In this document: one piece after another, positions 1-6,194 of the stretch
Layout of the letters: each line of letters opens with the position of its first letter
Position numbering within the stretch: the first letter of the stretch is position 1
Source of the DNA: JACDAN01 sp046729215
GTDB lineage: Bacteria > Actinomycetota > Thermoleophilia > Gaiellales > Gaiellaceae
Assembly: GCA_046729215.1 (NCBI GenBank)
Contig: JBKPGE010000130.1
Coordinates: 1-24,273 of the forward strand
Length of the DNA: 24,273 bases
Direction: 5' to 3'
Program-made: the position numbers and the translations under genes
Notes under the pieces: generated by a model
What the model saw: the letters and a program-made list of their open reading frames with translations, nothing else
Told to the model about the DNA's origin: nothing
The model's database searches: none

Positions 1-142
1 GGCCGTCCTCAGCCTCGGCGACGACGTCGATCTGGCCGCTGCTCGACAGCGCCCGCACGACGCCTTCCCGGTACAGCGGGTGGTCGTCGGCGACGACGAC
101 GCGCACCTTCTTCGAATCCTGCGGCATCGCGGCTTCGTCCAT
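1..142 (-). CDS. Response regulator, receiver domain N-terminus (partial, runs off window)
   Basis: The reverse strand encodes 47 residues before the window edge. They begin MDEAAMPQDSKKVRVVVADD and continue HPLYREGVVRALSS, the opening of a NarL/FixJ-type receiver domain: the acidic pair DD after the first beta strand, then HPLYREG. The phospho-acceptor Asp and any HTH output domain lie beyond the edge, so the output type is inferred. The ATG at 142-140 is preceded by GGAGAAGGG at a good distance, which supports this start over the internal Met6. In this family a sensor kinase usually phosphorylates the receiver to control DNA binding; no kinase gene is in the window. A perfect palindrome lies about 46-80 bp upstream and may regulate it. 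Confidence 0.85.
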   Translation of the reverse strand, partial: MDEAAMPQDSKKVRVVVADDHPLYREGVVRALSSSGQIDVVAEAEDG

Positions 143-568
143 CGTACGTCCCTTCTCCAGCGGGCCGTCCTGGACGGTCAGCTCAAACGGTGCACTCACC
201 GGTCCCCCGGTGAGTGCACCGCTCTTGGGGGGACAAAGACGACCGAGGAGGCGGACACCGCAGCGGCCGCCGCCGACGGAGGGGAAGGAGCTAACCGCTG
301 CAGTGTCGTCACCTCACTCAGTCGCTGTCACGACGGACGTTGCAGGACCACACGCGACGTGGGCATCCCGTGCGCGCAGGATCGATTGGCCAAGCTCTCC
401 AGTCGGCGGAGGAGGCGACGTTCATCCCCCGCATCCTCCGATCGGAGGCTGCAAACGAAAACGCACAGGATCCGGAGGCCCTCGACCCGAGGCGCCGACG
501 AAGAACAGGCCGCTGGCCTCGTCGGCGTCGCCGATCCACTCGTCGCGCGCGCCAGGACGGCGCCCGGC
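143..568. other. Non-coding upstream region of the response regulator
   Basis: I find no credible gene here. The open frames crossing it are Arg/Pro-rich, lack ribosome binding sites and overlap the cupredoxin gene in the wrong frame. The stretch should hold the response-regulator promoter and it contains the palindrome at 188-221. A smaller inverted repeat (CCGTCC-T-GGACGG) sits at 165-177, next to the ribosome binding site. Confidence 0.5.
188..221. promoter_or_regulatory. Perfect 15-bp-arm palindrome upstream of the response regulator
   Basis: The left arm CGGTGCACTCACCGG (188-202) and right arm CCGGTGAGTGCACCG (207-221) are exact reverse complements around TCCC. The 3' flank on the response-regulator strand has only TTTGAG, not a T-tract, so a simple intrinsic terminator is less likely than an operator or a 5'-UTR hairpin. 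It lies 46-80 bp upstream of the regulator start. Confidence 0.6.
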
Positions 569-1045
569 CTAGTTCACAGTGAACGTACCCTTCATCCCGC
601 TCGAGGCGTGCGGGTCGCACTGGTACGTGTAGGTGCCTTTCTGCAGGGTCACCGTCACGCTCTTGTCGCCGACGAACGGCACCGCCGTGACCTCCTCGTC
701 GACGCCGGGTCCGATCAGGTGGAAGTTGTGCTGGTCCGACTTGTCCTCGACCTCGAGCGTGTACGTGCCGGCCTTCACGGTCTCGGCGTCCTCGCCGTTC
801 TGCGAGACCTCGATCGTGAACCCTGGGCCGGTCTCGCCCTTGAGCGTGCTGGACCCGCCCGTCTCGTCCGTGGTCGTCTCCTCGGTCGTCGTCTCCTCGG
901 TGGTGGTCATCGCCTCAGTGGTCGTGGCCTCGGACGTCGTCGTCTCGCCGCCCGCGGACGAGTTGTCGTCCCCGCCGCAGGCGACCGCGCCGAACGCGAG
1001 CGCCGCGCCGATGAGGAGGAGTGCGATGGTAGTCCTTGGCGTCAT
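569..1045 (-). CDS. Cupredoxin-domain lipoprotein (type 1 copper protein)
   Basis: This 158-aa protein is likely an exported lipoprotein that carries a plastocyanin/azurin-like copper site for extracytoplasmic electron transfer or copper handling. Residues 1-22 form a signal peptide ending at Cys23 (VAC-GG), followed by a Thr/Glu-rich linker (about 34-62) typical of surface tethers. Residues 70-158 form the cupredoxin fold. Candidate copper ligands are H106 or H109 (HNFHL), C143, H146 and M151, in the classic order Cys-x2-His-x4-Met (CDPHASSGM). Ribosome binding site AAGGGAGG precedes the ATG. It lies 27 bp after the YdjM-like gene and is probably co-transcribed. The partner oxidoreductase is unknown. 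Confidence 0.85.
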   Translation of the reverse strand: MTPRTTIALLLIGAALAFGAVACGGDDNSSAGGETTTSEATTTEAMTTTEETTTEETTTDETGGSSTLKGETGPGFTIEVSQNGEDAETVKAGTYTLEVEDKSDQHNFHLIGPGVDEEVTAVPFVGDKSVTVTLQKGTYTYQCDPHASSGMKGTFTVN

Positions 1046-1072
1046 TCAGCCTCCCTTGATCGGATTCCTGAA

Positions 1073-1504
1073 CTACGCCTTCTCCACCGCGTTCGGTTTG
1101 GCAACGCGCGCGACGCCGGCGGCCAGCACTGCGCCGAGGAGTATGCCCGCGATCAAAAGCTGCGCCCGCGCCGAGATCCCGCCCGGCCGGTGCCACCCCG
1201 GAATCCGATGGCTGGGGAAGAGCTTTCGCCCGCCGGGCCTGGGCAGGCGGACGACGTGCTCGAGGTCCGGCGCGGCCGAGGCCACCGCTCCAATCGTCGC
1301 CGGGTCGAGCGGCCCGCGGACGACGGCGAGGGCGAGGACACCGAGCGCACCGCTCGCCACCTCGAACCGGCGCGATGCGATGTCCTCGTGCGGCATCCGG
1401 TCGCCAAGGAAGTGCAGGACCGGCCCTACGACGACGGCGCCGACGCGAGAGCCCGTGAGCGCACCGCCAAGTGCACCGGTGGCGACGTGCATCGAGACGA
1501 TCAC
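1073..1504 (-). CDS. YdjM/DUF457-like membrane protein (putative metal-dependent hydrolase)
   Basis: This 143-aa integral membrane protein resembles the LexA-regulated YdjM / DUF457 group, which are small membrane proteins with scattered His/Asp residues proposed to bind metal. Visible motifs are HVATG near the N-terminus, HFLGDRMPHED (about 31-41), APDLEH (about 78-83) and SHRIPGWH (about 98-105), with hydrophobic helices between and at the C-terminus. It begins with GTG at 1504-1502; ATG at codon 5 is an alternative. TAGTTT lies exactly 6 nt before the GTG and no Shine-Dalgarno is seen, so the transcript may be leaderless. It is divergent from the VOC gene and first in a likely two-gene unit with the cupredoxin. 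Catalytic activity is unproven. Confidence 0.65.
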   Translation of the reverse strand: MIVSMHVATGALGGALTGSRVGAVVVGPVLHFLGDRMPHEDIASRRFEVASGALGVLALAVVRGPLDPATIGAVASAAPDLEHVVRLPRPGGRKLFPSHRIPGWHRPGGISARAQLLIAGILLGAVLAAGVARVAKPNAVEKA

Positions 1505-1526
1505 ACCGGAAAACTAGAGTTCAGTC
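1505..1526. promoter_or_regulatory. Overlapping divergent leaderless promoters (two -10 hexamers)
   Basis: Only 22 bp separate the divergent start codons. On the plus strand TAGAGT (1515-1520) stands 6 nt before ATG 1527. On the minus strand TAGTTT (1516-1511) stands 6 nt before GTG 1504. The two hexamers share the CTA core, and neither gene has a Shine-Dalgarno. This fits two leaderless promoters competing for the same DNA. No convincing -35 box is seen on either side. Confidence 0.55.
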
Positions 1527-1964
1527 ATGAAGGCCCGCCTCGTAGGAATCAACCACGTCGCCCTGGAAGTCGGCAACGTCGAGGAAGCCCTGGACTTCTA
1601 CGGCCGCATCTTCGAGCTCACGCTACGCGGTCGAGCTGGGCGAATGGCCTTCGTCGACATGGGCGATCAGTTCATCGCCCTGGCCGAGGGGCGTCGCCAG
1701 GAGCCTGACGCTCGCCGCCACTTCGGGCTCGTCGTCGACGACAAGGAGCGCGCCTTGGCCGCCGCGAGGGAGGCCGGCGCCGAGGTTCGCGGGAACGATG
1801 TCAAGGACCCGTGGGGGAACAACCTCCAGATCGTCGACTACCGTGAGATTCAGTTCACGAAGACGCCGGAGATCCTTAGGGCCATGGGCTTCGACGAACT
1901 GCCCAAGACCGACGAGGCACGAGCAGAGATCAGACGGAAGCTAGGCTCGGACGCAGCGAGCTGA
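1527..1964 (+). CDS. VOC superfamily (glyoxalase/bleomycin-resistance-like) protein
   Basis: This 145-aa single VOC protein has paired beta-alpha-beta modules: residues 4-54 (GINHVALEVGNVEEALDFYGRIF) and 63-106 (RRHFGLVVDD, then DPWGNNLQIVDY). VOC enzymes bind a divalent metal through residues at the start of strand 1 and end of strand 4 of each module. Here H10 and H65 are kept, E54 is a candidate, and the last ligand position carries Q101 instead of Glu. The substrate cannot be told; lyase, dioxygenase or resistance roles are all known in the family. The last 13 codons (from AEIRRKLG to the stop) lie inside a repeat matching the antisense of the MFS-cNMP gene 3' end, so the C-terminus may be chimeric. 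No Shine-Dalgarno; see the promoter entry. Confidence 0.8.
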   Translation: MKARLVGINHVALEVGNVEEALDFYGRIFELTLRGRAGRMAFVDMGDQFIALAEGRRQEPDARRHFGLVVDDKERALAAAREAGAEVRGNDVKDPWGNNLQIVDYREIQFTKTPEILRAMGFDELPKTDEARAEIRRKLGSDAAS

Positions 1965-2022
1965 CCCCGGGGTAGCGACGACCGAGTCCGCACTCGGCGC
2001 TGACCGCGTGCCCCGTGACCGC
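1926..2022 (-). repeat. 97-bp direct repeat copy A: remnant of an MFS-cNMP gene 3' end
   Basis: This segment matches 3531-3627. The first 39 bp are identical except one base (1942), and the rest matches at roughly 80-85% with small compensating indels. Read on the minus strand it encodes VTGHAVSAE...SSLRPSLASV and stop, against VTGHAVSSE...SSLRPSLASV and stop in the intact MFS-cNMP protein. So it is a decayed copy of that C-terminus. It overlaps the last codons of the VOC gene in antisense. Confidence 0.85.
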
Positions 2023-2105
2023 TGGCGGTTCCGGAAGGTTTCATCGGGTCCCGGATGGGAACGGGACGTATACGCAATTTCCGTATTTTTCGGCTGGAGG
2101 GGCTG

Positions 2106-3014
2106 ATGCGAATGTTTGAGAGAACACGAAGCGGACTACGGGAGATGCCGTCGAACGCCGGTTGGCTCCTGTCCAAGGCGCTGAGACCTGCGGAGGCGAT
2201 CGGAGACGCTGCGTCCGGCGCCCGCGACCAGGGCCGGAGGGTCACAGCAGCAGTGGTCGACGCGGCTCCGGTCGGGGACTCCGTCGAGATTCGGGCGAAG
2301 CGCGCGCGCGACGCGGCCGAGCGCGCTCAGGAGGCCGAGGAGCGTGCGGTCGAGGCCGCCCGAGAGTCGAAGGCACGCGCCGACCGCGCCCGTCAGGTGA
2401 GCGAGCGGGGTCACGCGCGGATCAAGGAGGTCGAGCGCGAAACGAGCCGGCAGGTCAAGCAGCGCGTGGCCGAGGCCGAGAAGGAGGCCGCGGAGTACGT
2501 AAAACGCGAGCGCCAGGCCGCTGAGGCGGACGCCGAAGAGGAGCGACGGGAAGTCGAGGAAGAGGTCGAGGAGGAGATAGCGGAAGCCGCCGGCGACGCG
2601 GAGGTGTCCCAGCAGCGAGCTGAGGAGCTCGTTGAGGACGCGACCGAGACGCTGGCCGAAGCCAGACGACTGGCCGACGACGCCGCCGAGGCCGCGCGCG
2701 CGGCTGCCGAGGACGCCAACCGCCAGGCCGAGCAGCTTCGCAACGAGGCAAGTCAGCGAGCGAGCGACGCCGAGTCACGGGTGAAGGAGGCCGAGCAGCT
2801 CCGCGATCGGGCAACGGCAACCGCGAAGCAGACCGCGCGCGAGCTCGACCGCGAGACGGCAAACGGCGGGCTGGACGCTTACAGGAAGCCAGAGCTCGTC
2901 GAGCTTGCCTCGAGCATCGGAATCGAGACACGGGCGAGCATGACGAAAGACGAGCTGGTCGATGCGATCACGAAGGCTGCCCGCAGACAGGCGAGACAAG
3001 GAGCACGCCGATGA
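2106..3014 (+). CDS. Long coiled-coil protein with C-terminal Rho-N/SAP-like domain
   Basis: This 302-aa hydrophilic protein is built on a long charged, Ala/Glu/Arg-rich coiled coil (about residues 60-250) resembling apolipoprotein/LEA-type or envelope-stress coiled coils. It ends in a compact helical domain (about 255-292: GLDAYRKPELVELASSIGIE then TKDELVDAI) typical of Rho N-terminal/SAP-like nucleic-acid-binding modules. A coil that brings DNA or RNA to another structure is plausible but inferred. I chose ATG 2106 because GGAGG lies 5 nt upstream; an earlier in-frame ATG at 2055 has no ribosome binding site and would add 17 residues. Its TGA overlaps the ATG of the next gene by 4 nt. No signal peptide is seen. 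Confidence 0.75.
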   Translation: MRMFERTRSGLREMPSNAGWLLSKALRPAEAIGDAASGARDQGRRVTAAVVDAAPVGDSVEIRAKRARDAAERAQEAEERAVEAARESKARADRARQVSERGHARIKEVERETSRQVKQRVAEAEKEAAEYVKRERQAAEADAEEERREVEEEVEEEIAEAAGDAEVSQQRAEELVEDATETLAEARRLADDAAEAARAAAEDANRQAEQLRNEASQRASDAESRVKEAEQLRDRATATAKQTARELDRETANGGLDAYRKPELVELASSIGIETRASMTKDELVDAITKAARRQARQGARR

Positions 3015-3229
3015 GACTTCTGCGCACGAAGAGCGAACCAGAACGGCTTCTCGACAGCGTCGGCGACTCGCTTGCGGCGCTGACCGACGGAATGAGAACG
3101 CTGACCGACGGAATGAGAAGGAGCACGATGATCAAGGCGGGCCTGATCGCGGGCGGTGTGGCCGCGCTGACGGCTGGGAGTGCGGCCATCTCGTCGCTCC
3201 GGCGCCGCATGGGCGAGAGCGATTCGTGA
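3011..3229 (+). CDS. Small single-span membrane protein (72 aa), unknown function
   Basis: The 72-aa product has a basic/amphipathic N-terminus, a 7-residue tandem duplication (LTDGMRT-LTDGMRR, from an almost perfect 21-bp repeat at 3079-3120), one hydrophobic helix (about 41-62, IKAGLIAGGVAALTAGSAAI) and a basic tail SSLRRRMG. It starts by ATGA overlap with the coiled-coil gene and ends by GTGA overlap with the next ORF, so the three are translationally coupled. I do not recognise the family. It could anchor the upstream coiled-coil protein at the membrane; that is inference from gene order only. Confidence 0.65.
   Translation: MRLLRTKSEPERLLDSVGDSLAALTDGMRTLTDGMRRSTMIKAGLIAGGVAALTAGSAAISSLRRRMGESDS
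3079..3120 (+). repeat. 21-bp tandem duplication inside the 72-aa gene
   Basis: Two 21-bp units at 3079-3099 and 3100-3120 differ only at the last base. Because the unit is seven codons long the frame is kept and the protein simply gains a second LTDGMR block. This looks like a recent slippage duplication. Confidence 0.85.
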
Positions 3230-3513
3230 GCCGTAGCCGTACGGTCCGGCGCGCCCAAAAGCCGGCTCCGGTCGCACTGGCGGTCGATCGCAGTCGACGG
3301 CTCTCCGAGGGAGCGGTCGTCCAGGGGTCCGTCCGTGCGCGGCTCCTGGGCATCCCTCTTCTGCGACTCGAGGCGACTCTCGCGCTGATGCCGGCCGCGA
3401 TGACCACGTCGTCGGCGCCGCTAGGTGCGGGAAACGGATTGGCGGACGCCGTTCGGTGCATCAACGACGGCGCCGAGGTGCTCGCCGAGGTCCGCCGGAA
3501 CAACGGGAACTGA
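3226..3513 (+). CDS. Hypothetical protein, 95 aa, third member of the coupled cassette
   Basis: An ORF begins with GTG at 3226, overlapping the TGA of the 72-aa gene (GTGA), and ends with TGA at 3513, just short of the convergent MFS gene. The product has a basic N-terminal third, a mildly hydrophobic middle (ARLLGIPLLRLEATLALMPA, about 36-55) and an acidic end (DGAEVLAEVRRNNGN). I do not recognise a family. Support rests on coupling and uninterrupted frame rather than homology, so it could be non-coding. GGGCGAGAG upstream is a weak ribosome binding site. Confidence 0.4.
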   Translation: MSRSRTVRRAQKPAPVALAVDRSRRLSEGAVVQGSVRARLLGIPLLRLEATLALMPAAMTTSSAPLGAGNGLADAVRCINDGAEVLAEVRRNNGN

Positions 3514-3530
3514 GGTTCTCGCTCCGAGCG

Positions 3531-3627
3531 GAGATCAGACGGAAGCCAGGCTCGGACGCAGCGAGCTGAGCCGGGTCGCGACGATCGAGTCCGCCACCTC
3601 GGAGCTGACTGCGTGCCCGGTGACCGC
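3531..3627 (-). repeat. 97-bp direct repeat copy B: intact 3' end of the MFS-cNMP gene
   Basis: This is the functional copy of the segment repeated at 1926-2022. It covers the last codons and TGA stop of the MFS-cNMP gene plus a few bases downstream. The two copies are in direct orientation and bracket 1.5 kb holding the coiled-coil cassette. Confidence 0.85.
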
Positions 3628-5217
3628 GGCGATGAAGTCGTCGCGCTCGAGCGCGCGCAGCTCCACGTCGTCCTGCGCCCGGACGGTGGCCGTGCGCGGG
3701 ACATCGCGCAGGAGCGAGATCTCGCCGAAATACTCGCCGGGCCCCTCGACGTTGATCACACGCCCGTCGCTCAGGACCTCCACCTCACCGGACTCGATGA
3801 TGTAGAAGCGGTCGCCGGGCTCGCCCTCGCGGACGATCTCGCGACTCGCCTCCACGCGCACCGGGATCAAGGACCTGGCGAGGCTCTCCAGCGTGGCCGG
3901 CGGGAGCGGAGCGAAGATGTCGATCGCAAGGAGCAGCTCCAGCTCCCGCTCGGGCACCGGCACCTCGTCGAGCTCGGCCAGCCGGCGACGGAGCAGGGTC
4001 GCCAGGATCGGCAGCAGCGCGCCGGTGATCAGCAGCGCGCCACGAACGTCGAACGCCGCGATCAGGATCGGCGCCACGATGGCTCCGACGCCGATCGTCC
4101 CCACCCAGAGGCTCTGAACGGCGCCGAAGACGCGCGCCAGGACATCGTCGGGAACGGCGCGCTGGAGCAGCGTGAACGCGGAGACGTCGACGAGTGTGTT
4201 CCCGAGCCCGACCAGGGCGAGGAAGAACAGCGCCGGACCGGGCTCCGGGAAGAGACCGATGAGCGCGATCGGAACGCCCCAGAGCAAGATCCCGAGCAGG
4301 AAGTTCGACGTCAGCCGCCGCCCGATCAGCAACGCGGAGACCATCGCGCCCACGAGCCCTCCGATGCCCACCGCCGAGTTGAGGAAGCCGACGCCCTGCT
4401 CTCCGAGATCGAGCAACTGGAGCGCCGACACCACGATGAGGACGTTGAGCGCGCCGGCGACGAGCGTCTGTGCGACGAGCAGCAGCACGAGCACCCGCAG
4501 GCCGGGCTGGGTCGCCAGGGTGACGAAGCCGGCGGCGAACTCGCGCACGGCGCTCCCCCGCCGCTCCGGCGGCTCGGGACGCTCGGTGATGTGCACCCGG
4601 CTGACGAGCACCGCGGAGAACAGGAAGGCGACGGCTGCGGCGCCGAACACGACCTCGACGCTCGTAGCGGCGAGCAGCAGGCCGCCGATGGCCGGCCCGC
4701 CGAAGATCCCGAGGCTCTCCACCGTGCTCGAAGTGACGTTCGCCGCCGTCAGCTCCGCAGGGCTCGTCGCTAGGGAAGGCAGGAGTGCAGCCTGCGCCGG
4801 CCGCACCGCAGAGTAGGCGATCGAAACGAGGCCCGCGAGCACGTAGACGAGCCCCACCGGGCCCTCCAGCGCGATGACGAATACGCTCGCCGCCAGCAGC
4901 AGAGACCGCGTCAGCTCCGCTACGACGATGACCCGCTCGCGTGGAAACCGGTCGCCGAGCATGGCCGCAAACGGCGACGCGATTGCCGAGGGTATGAAGC
5001 GGACGAGACCGACGATGCCCACCGCCGCCGCCCCGCCTTGCCGGTAGGCGAAAACGGCCAAGGCGATCCCGTACGCCCAGTGGGCGATGATCGAGGCGGC
5101 CCACGCGCCCTCGATCCGACGGATGTTGGGATTCCGGAAAACGCGGCCGAAAGAGCGCGCGGCGTCGCCGAGCCGTTGCCGCAGCGCACTTGTCACTGCG
5201 GAAGCATCCCACGGCAA
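3535..5217 (-). CDS. MFS transporter fused to a C-terminal cyclic-nucleotide-binding domain
   Basis: This 560-aa fusion has residues about 30-415 forming a 12-helix MFS exporter of the DHA3/enterobactin-exporter-like type, with the usual loop (AMLGDRFPRERVI) after the second helix. Residues about 430-540 form a cNMP-binding beta barrel. Its phosphate-binding cassette reads FGEISLLRDVPRTATV, keeping the Glu and Arg that contact the cyclic phosphate and ribose, so real ligand binding is plausible. The substrate is unknown. The likely start is TTG 5217 with only a weak GGAAA upstream; GTG at codon 8 is an alternative. The gene converges on the coiled-coil cassette. A decayed copy of its 3' end sits at 1926-2022. 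Class III cyclase genes occur in the islands at the right of the window. Confidence 0.85.
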   Translation of the reverse strand: MPWDASAVTSALRQRLGDAARSFGRVFRNPNIRRIEGAWAASIIAHWAYGIALAVFAYRQGGAAAVGIVGLVRFIPSAIASPFAAMLGDRFPRERVIVVAELTRSLLLAASVFVIALEGPVGLVYVLAGLVSIAYSAVRPAQAALLPSLATSPAELTAANVTSSTVESLGIFGGPAIGGLLLAATSVEVVFGAAAVAFLFSAVLVSRVHITERPEPPERRGSAVREFAAGFVTLATQPGLRVLVLLLVAQTLVAGALNVLIVVSALQLLDLGEQGVGFLNSAVGIGGLVGAMVSALLIGRRLTSNFLLGILLWGVPIALIGLFPEPGPALFFLALVGLGNTLVDVSAFTLLQRAVPDDVLARVFGAVQSLWVGTIGVGAIVAPILIAAFDVRGALLITGALLPILATLLRRRLAELDEVPVPERELELLLAIDIFAPLPPATLESLARSLIPVRVEASREIVREGEPGDRFYIIESGEVEVLSDGRVINVEGPGEYFGEISLLRDVPRTATVRAQDDVELRALERDDFIAAVTGHAVSSEVADSIVATRLSSLRPSLASV

Positions 5218-5320
5218 AGGCGTTTTTCCAAGACTTTGATCTTTTTCGGGCCTGTGGGAAGATTGGGATGCCGCCCACCGTCTAGTGAATCGGAACAGCC
5301 GACCCCGAAAGGAGACCCTG

Positions 5321-5500
5321 TTGTCAAAGGATCGCGATTACACCGACTACACCGAGGCCGTCGACCAGAGGGACGAGGGAGACGACGTCGAGGGGCATGC
5401 CGCCGCCGCGTCTCTATTTAACGACCCGGACGAGGCGGTCGACGCCACCGAGGAACCGCCGGACGTCGAGGGTCACGCGCACAACCCGAAGGTCGACTAG
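5321..5500 (+). CDS. Small acidic protein (59 aa) with two VEGHA motifs
   Basis: A TTG start at 5321 is preceded by AAAGGAG at 6 nt, much better than the upstream ATG at 5285, which has no ribosome binding site and lies before that Shine-Dalgarno. The product is very acidic, has no Cys and no membrane span, and repeats a short motif: DDVEGHA around residue 25 and PDVEGHA near the end (before HNPKVD). Small Asp/Glu-rich proteins with DVEGH/DVEAH-like repeats occur in Actinobacteria; I know no assigned function. It might be a disordered metal-binding peptide (the His sit in acidic context) or a peptide precursor; both are speculation. A strong hairpin follows at once. Confidence 0.6.
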   Translation: MSKDRDYTDYTEAVDQRDEGDDVEGHAAAASLFNDPDEAVDATEEPPDVEGHAHNPKVD

Positions 5501-5514
5501 CTTTCGGCTGGACC

Positions 5515-5544
5515 CTGAAGCCGGGGCGAAAGCTCCGGCTTCAG
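5515..5544. terminator. Bidirectional hairpin with GAAA tetraloop between convergent genes
   Basis: CTGAAGCCGG (5515-5524) pairs perfectly with CCGGCTTCAG (5535-5544). The inner bases extend the stem (one G-T pair, then GC/GC) to 13 bp closing a GAAA tetraloop, a very stable fold. It lies 14 nt after the 59-aa gene and overlaps the stop codon of the GAF gene coming the other way, so it could end both transcripts. No long T-run follows. Confidence 0.65.
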
Positions 5545-6194
5545 CGTGTCTGGACGAAAAGCTTCTCGAGCGCGCCGAGAAGCTGGAGGCCGGCCTGACG
5601 CTCGGGGCCCTCGAGCGCGTCGAGGCTGGAGGCGACCCGAGCGAGCACGATAATGTCGGCTCCTGAGTCTTCGAGCACGGCTTTGGCACGGCGACCCTTC
5701 CTGAGCAGGTCGAGCGCGATTGCGGCCTGATCCGCGAACAGGCCGAGGAGCTCCATCTCCTCGAGCGAGAAACGCGTCTCCTGCGGGCGATCGAGCACGT
5801 TCAGGACGCCCACCGGCTCCTCTTCGTGGATGAGCGGCACTGCCATCAGCCCTCTCGGGACGTAGCCGGTTTTCGCGGCGATCTCATGGCCGCCCCACCT
5901 CGGGTCGGCGGTGACGTCCTCGAGCACGATCGGCTGGCGCGTCACGAGGACCCAGCCGGCGATTCCGGTGCTCGACGGGATCCGCTGGCCGAGCAGCGTC
6001 TCCGACCCCTCGCCGGCTACTGCCTCGAACACGAGCTCGTCCGTCCGCTCGTCGTAGAGGAAGACCGAAGCCGCTCTGGCGGAGAAGATCCCGCGCGCAA
6101 CCTCGACCGTGGCCTGGAGCAGGTCGCGGTTCGCCTGCTCCGGGGCGAGTACCCCGGCAGCAACGGCGGCTCGTAGGGAATCGTCGTCAGTCAT
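5541..6194 (-). CDS. GAF-domain sensor protein
   Basis: This 217-aa cytoplasmic protein consists mainly of one GAF domain (about residues 25-165: VARGIFSARAASVFLYDE, GIAGWVLVTRQPIVLEDV, then AVPLIHEEEPVGVLNVLDR). A C-terminal helical segment (about 166-217) might be a dimer or output helix. GAF domains bind small ligands such as cyclic nucleotides, haem or flavins; no ligand is evident here and no output domain follows. I chose ATG 6194 because GGAGG lies 6 nt upstream; GTG 6200 is in frame but abuts the Shine-Dalgarno. The start overlaps the end of the protease gene by 8 nt, so it is the last gene of the six-gene operon. Its stop lies in the terminator hairpin. Confidence 0.8.
   Translation of the reverse strand: MTDDDSLRAAVAAGVLAPEQANRDLLQATVEVARGIFSARAASVFLYDERTDELVFEAVAGEGSETLLGQRIPSSTGIAGWVLVTRQPIVLEDVTADPRWGGHEIAAKTGYVPRGLMAVPLIHEEEPVGVLNVLDRPQETRFSLEEMELLGLFADQAAIALDLLRKGRRAKAVLEDSGADIIVLARVASSLDALEGPERQAGLQLLGALEKLFVQTR

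Noticed and set aside
80..1708. A 542-aa plus-strand open frame at the left end
   Set aside because: It runs antisense through the regulator, cupredoxin and YdjM-like genes and into the VOC gene in another frame. Composition is Arg/Gly-rich with no domain; it is a GC-bias shadow.
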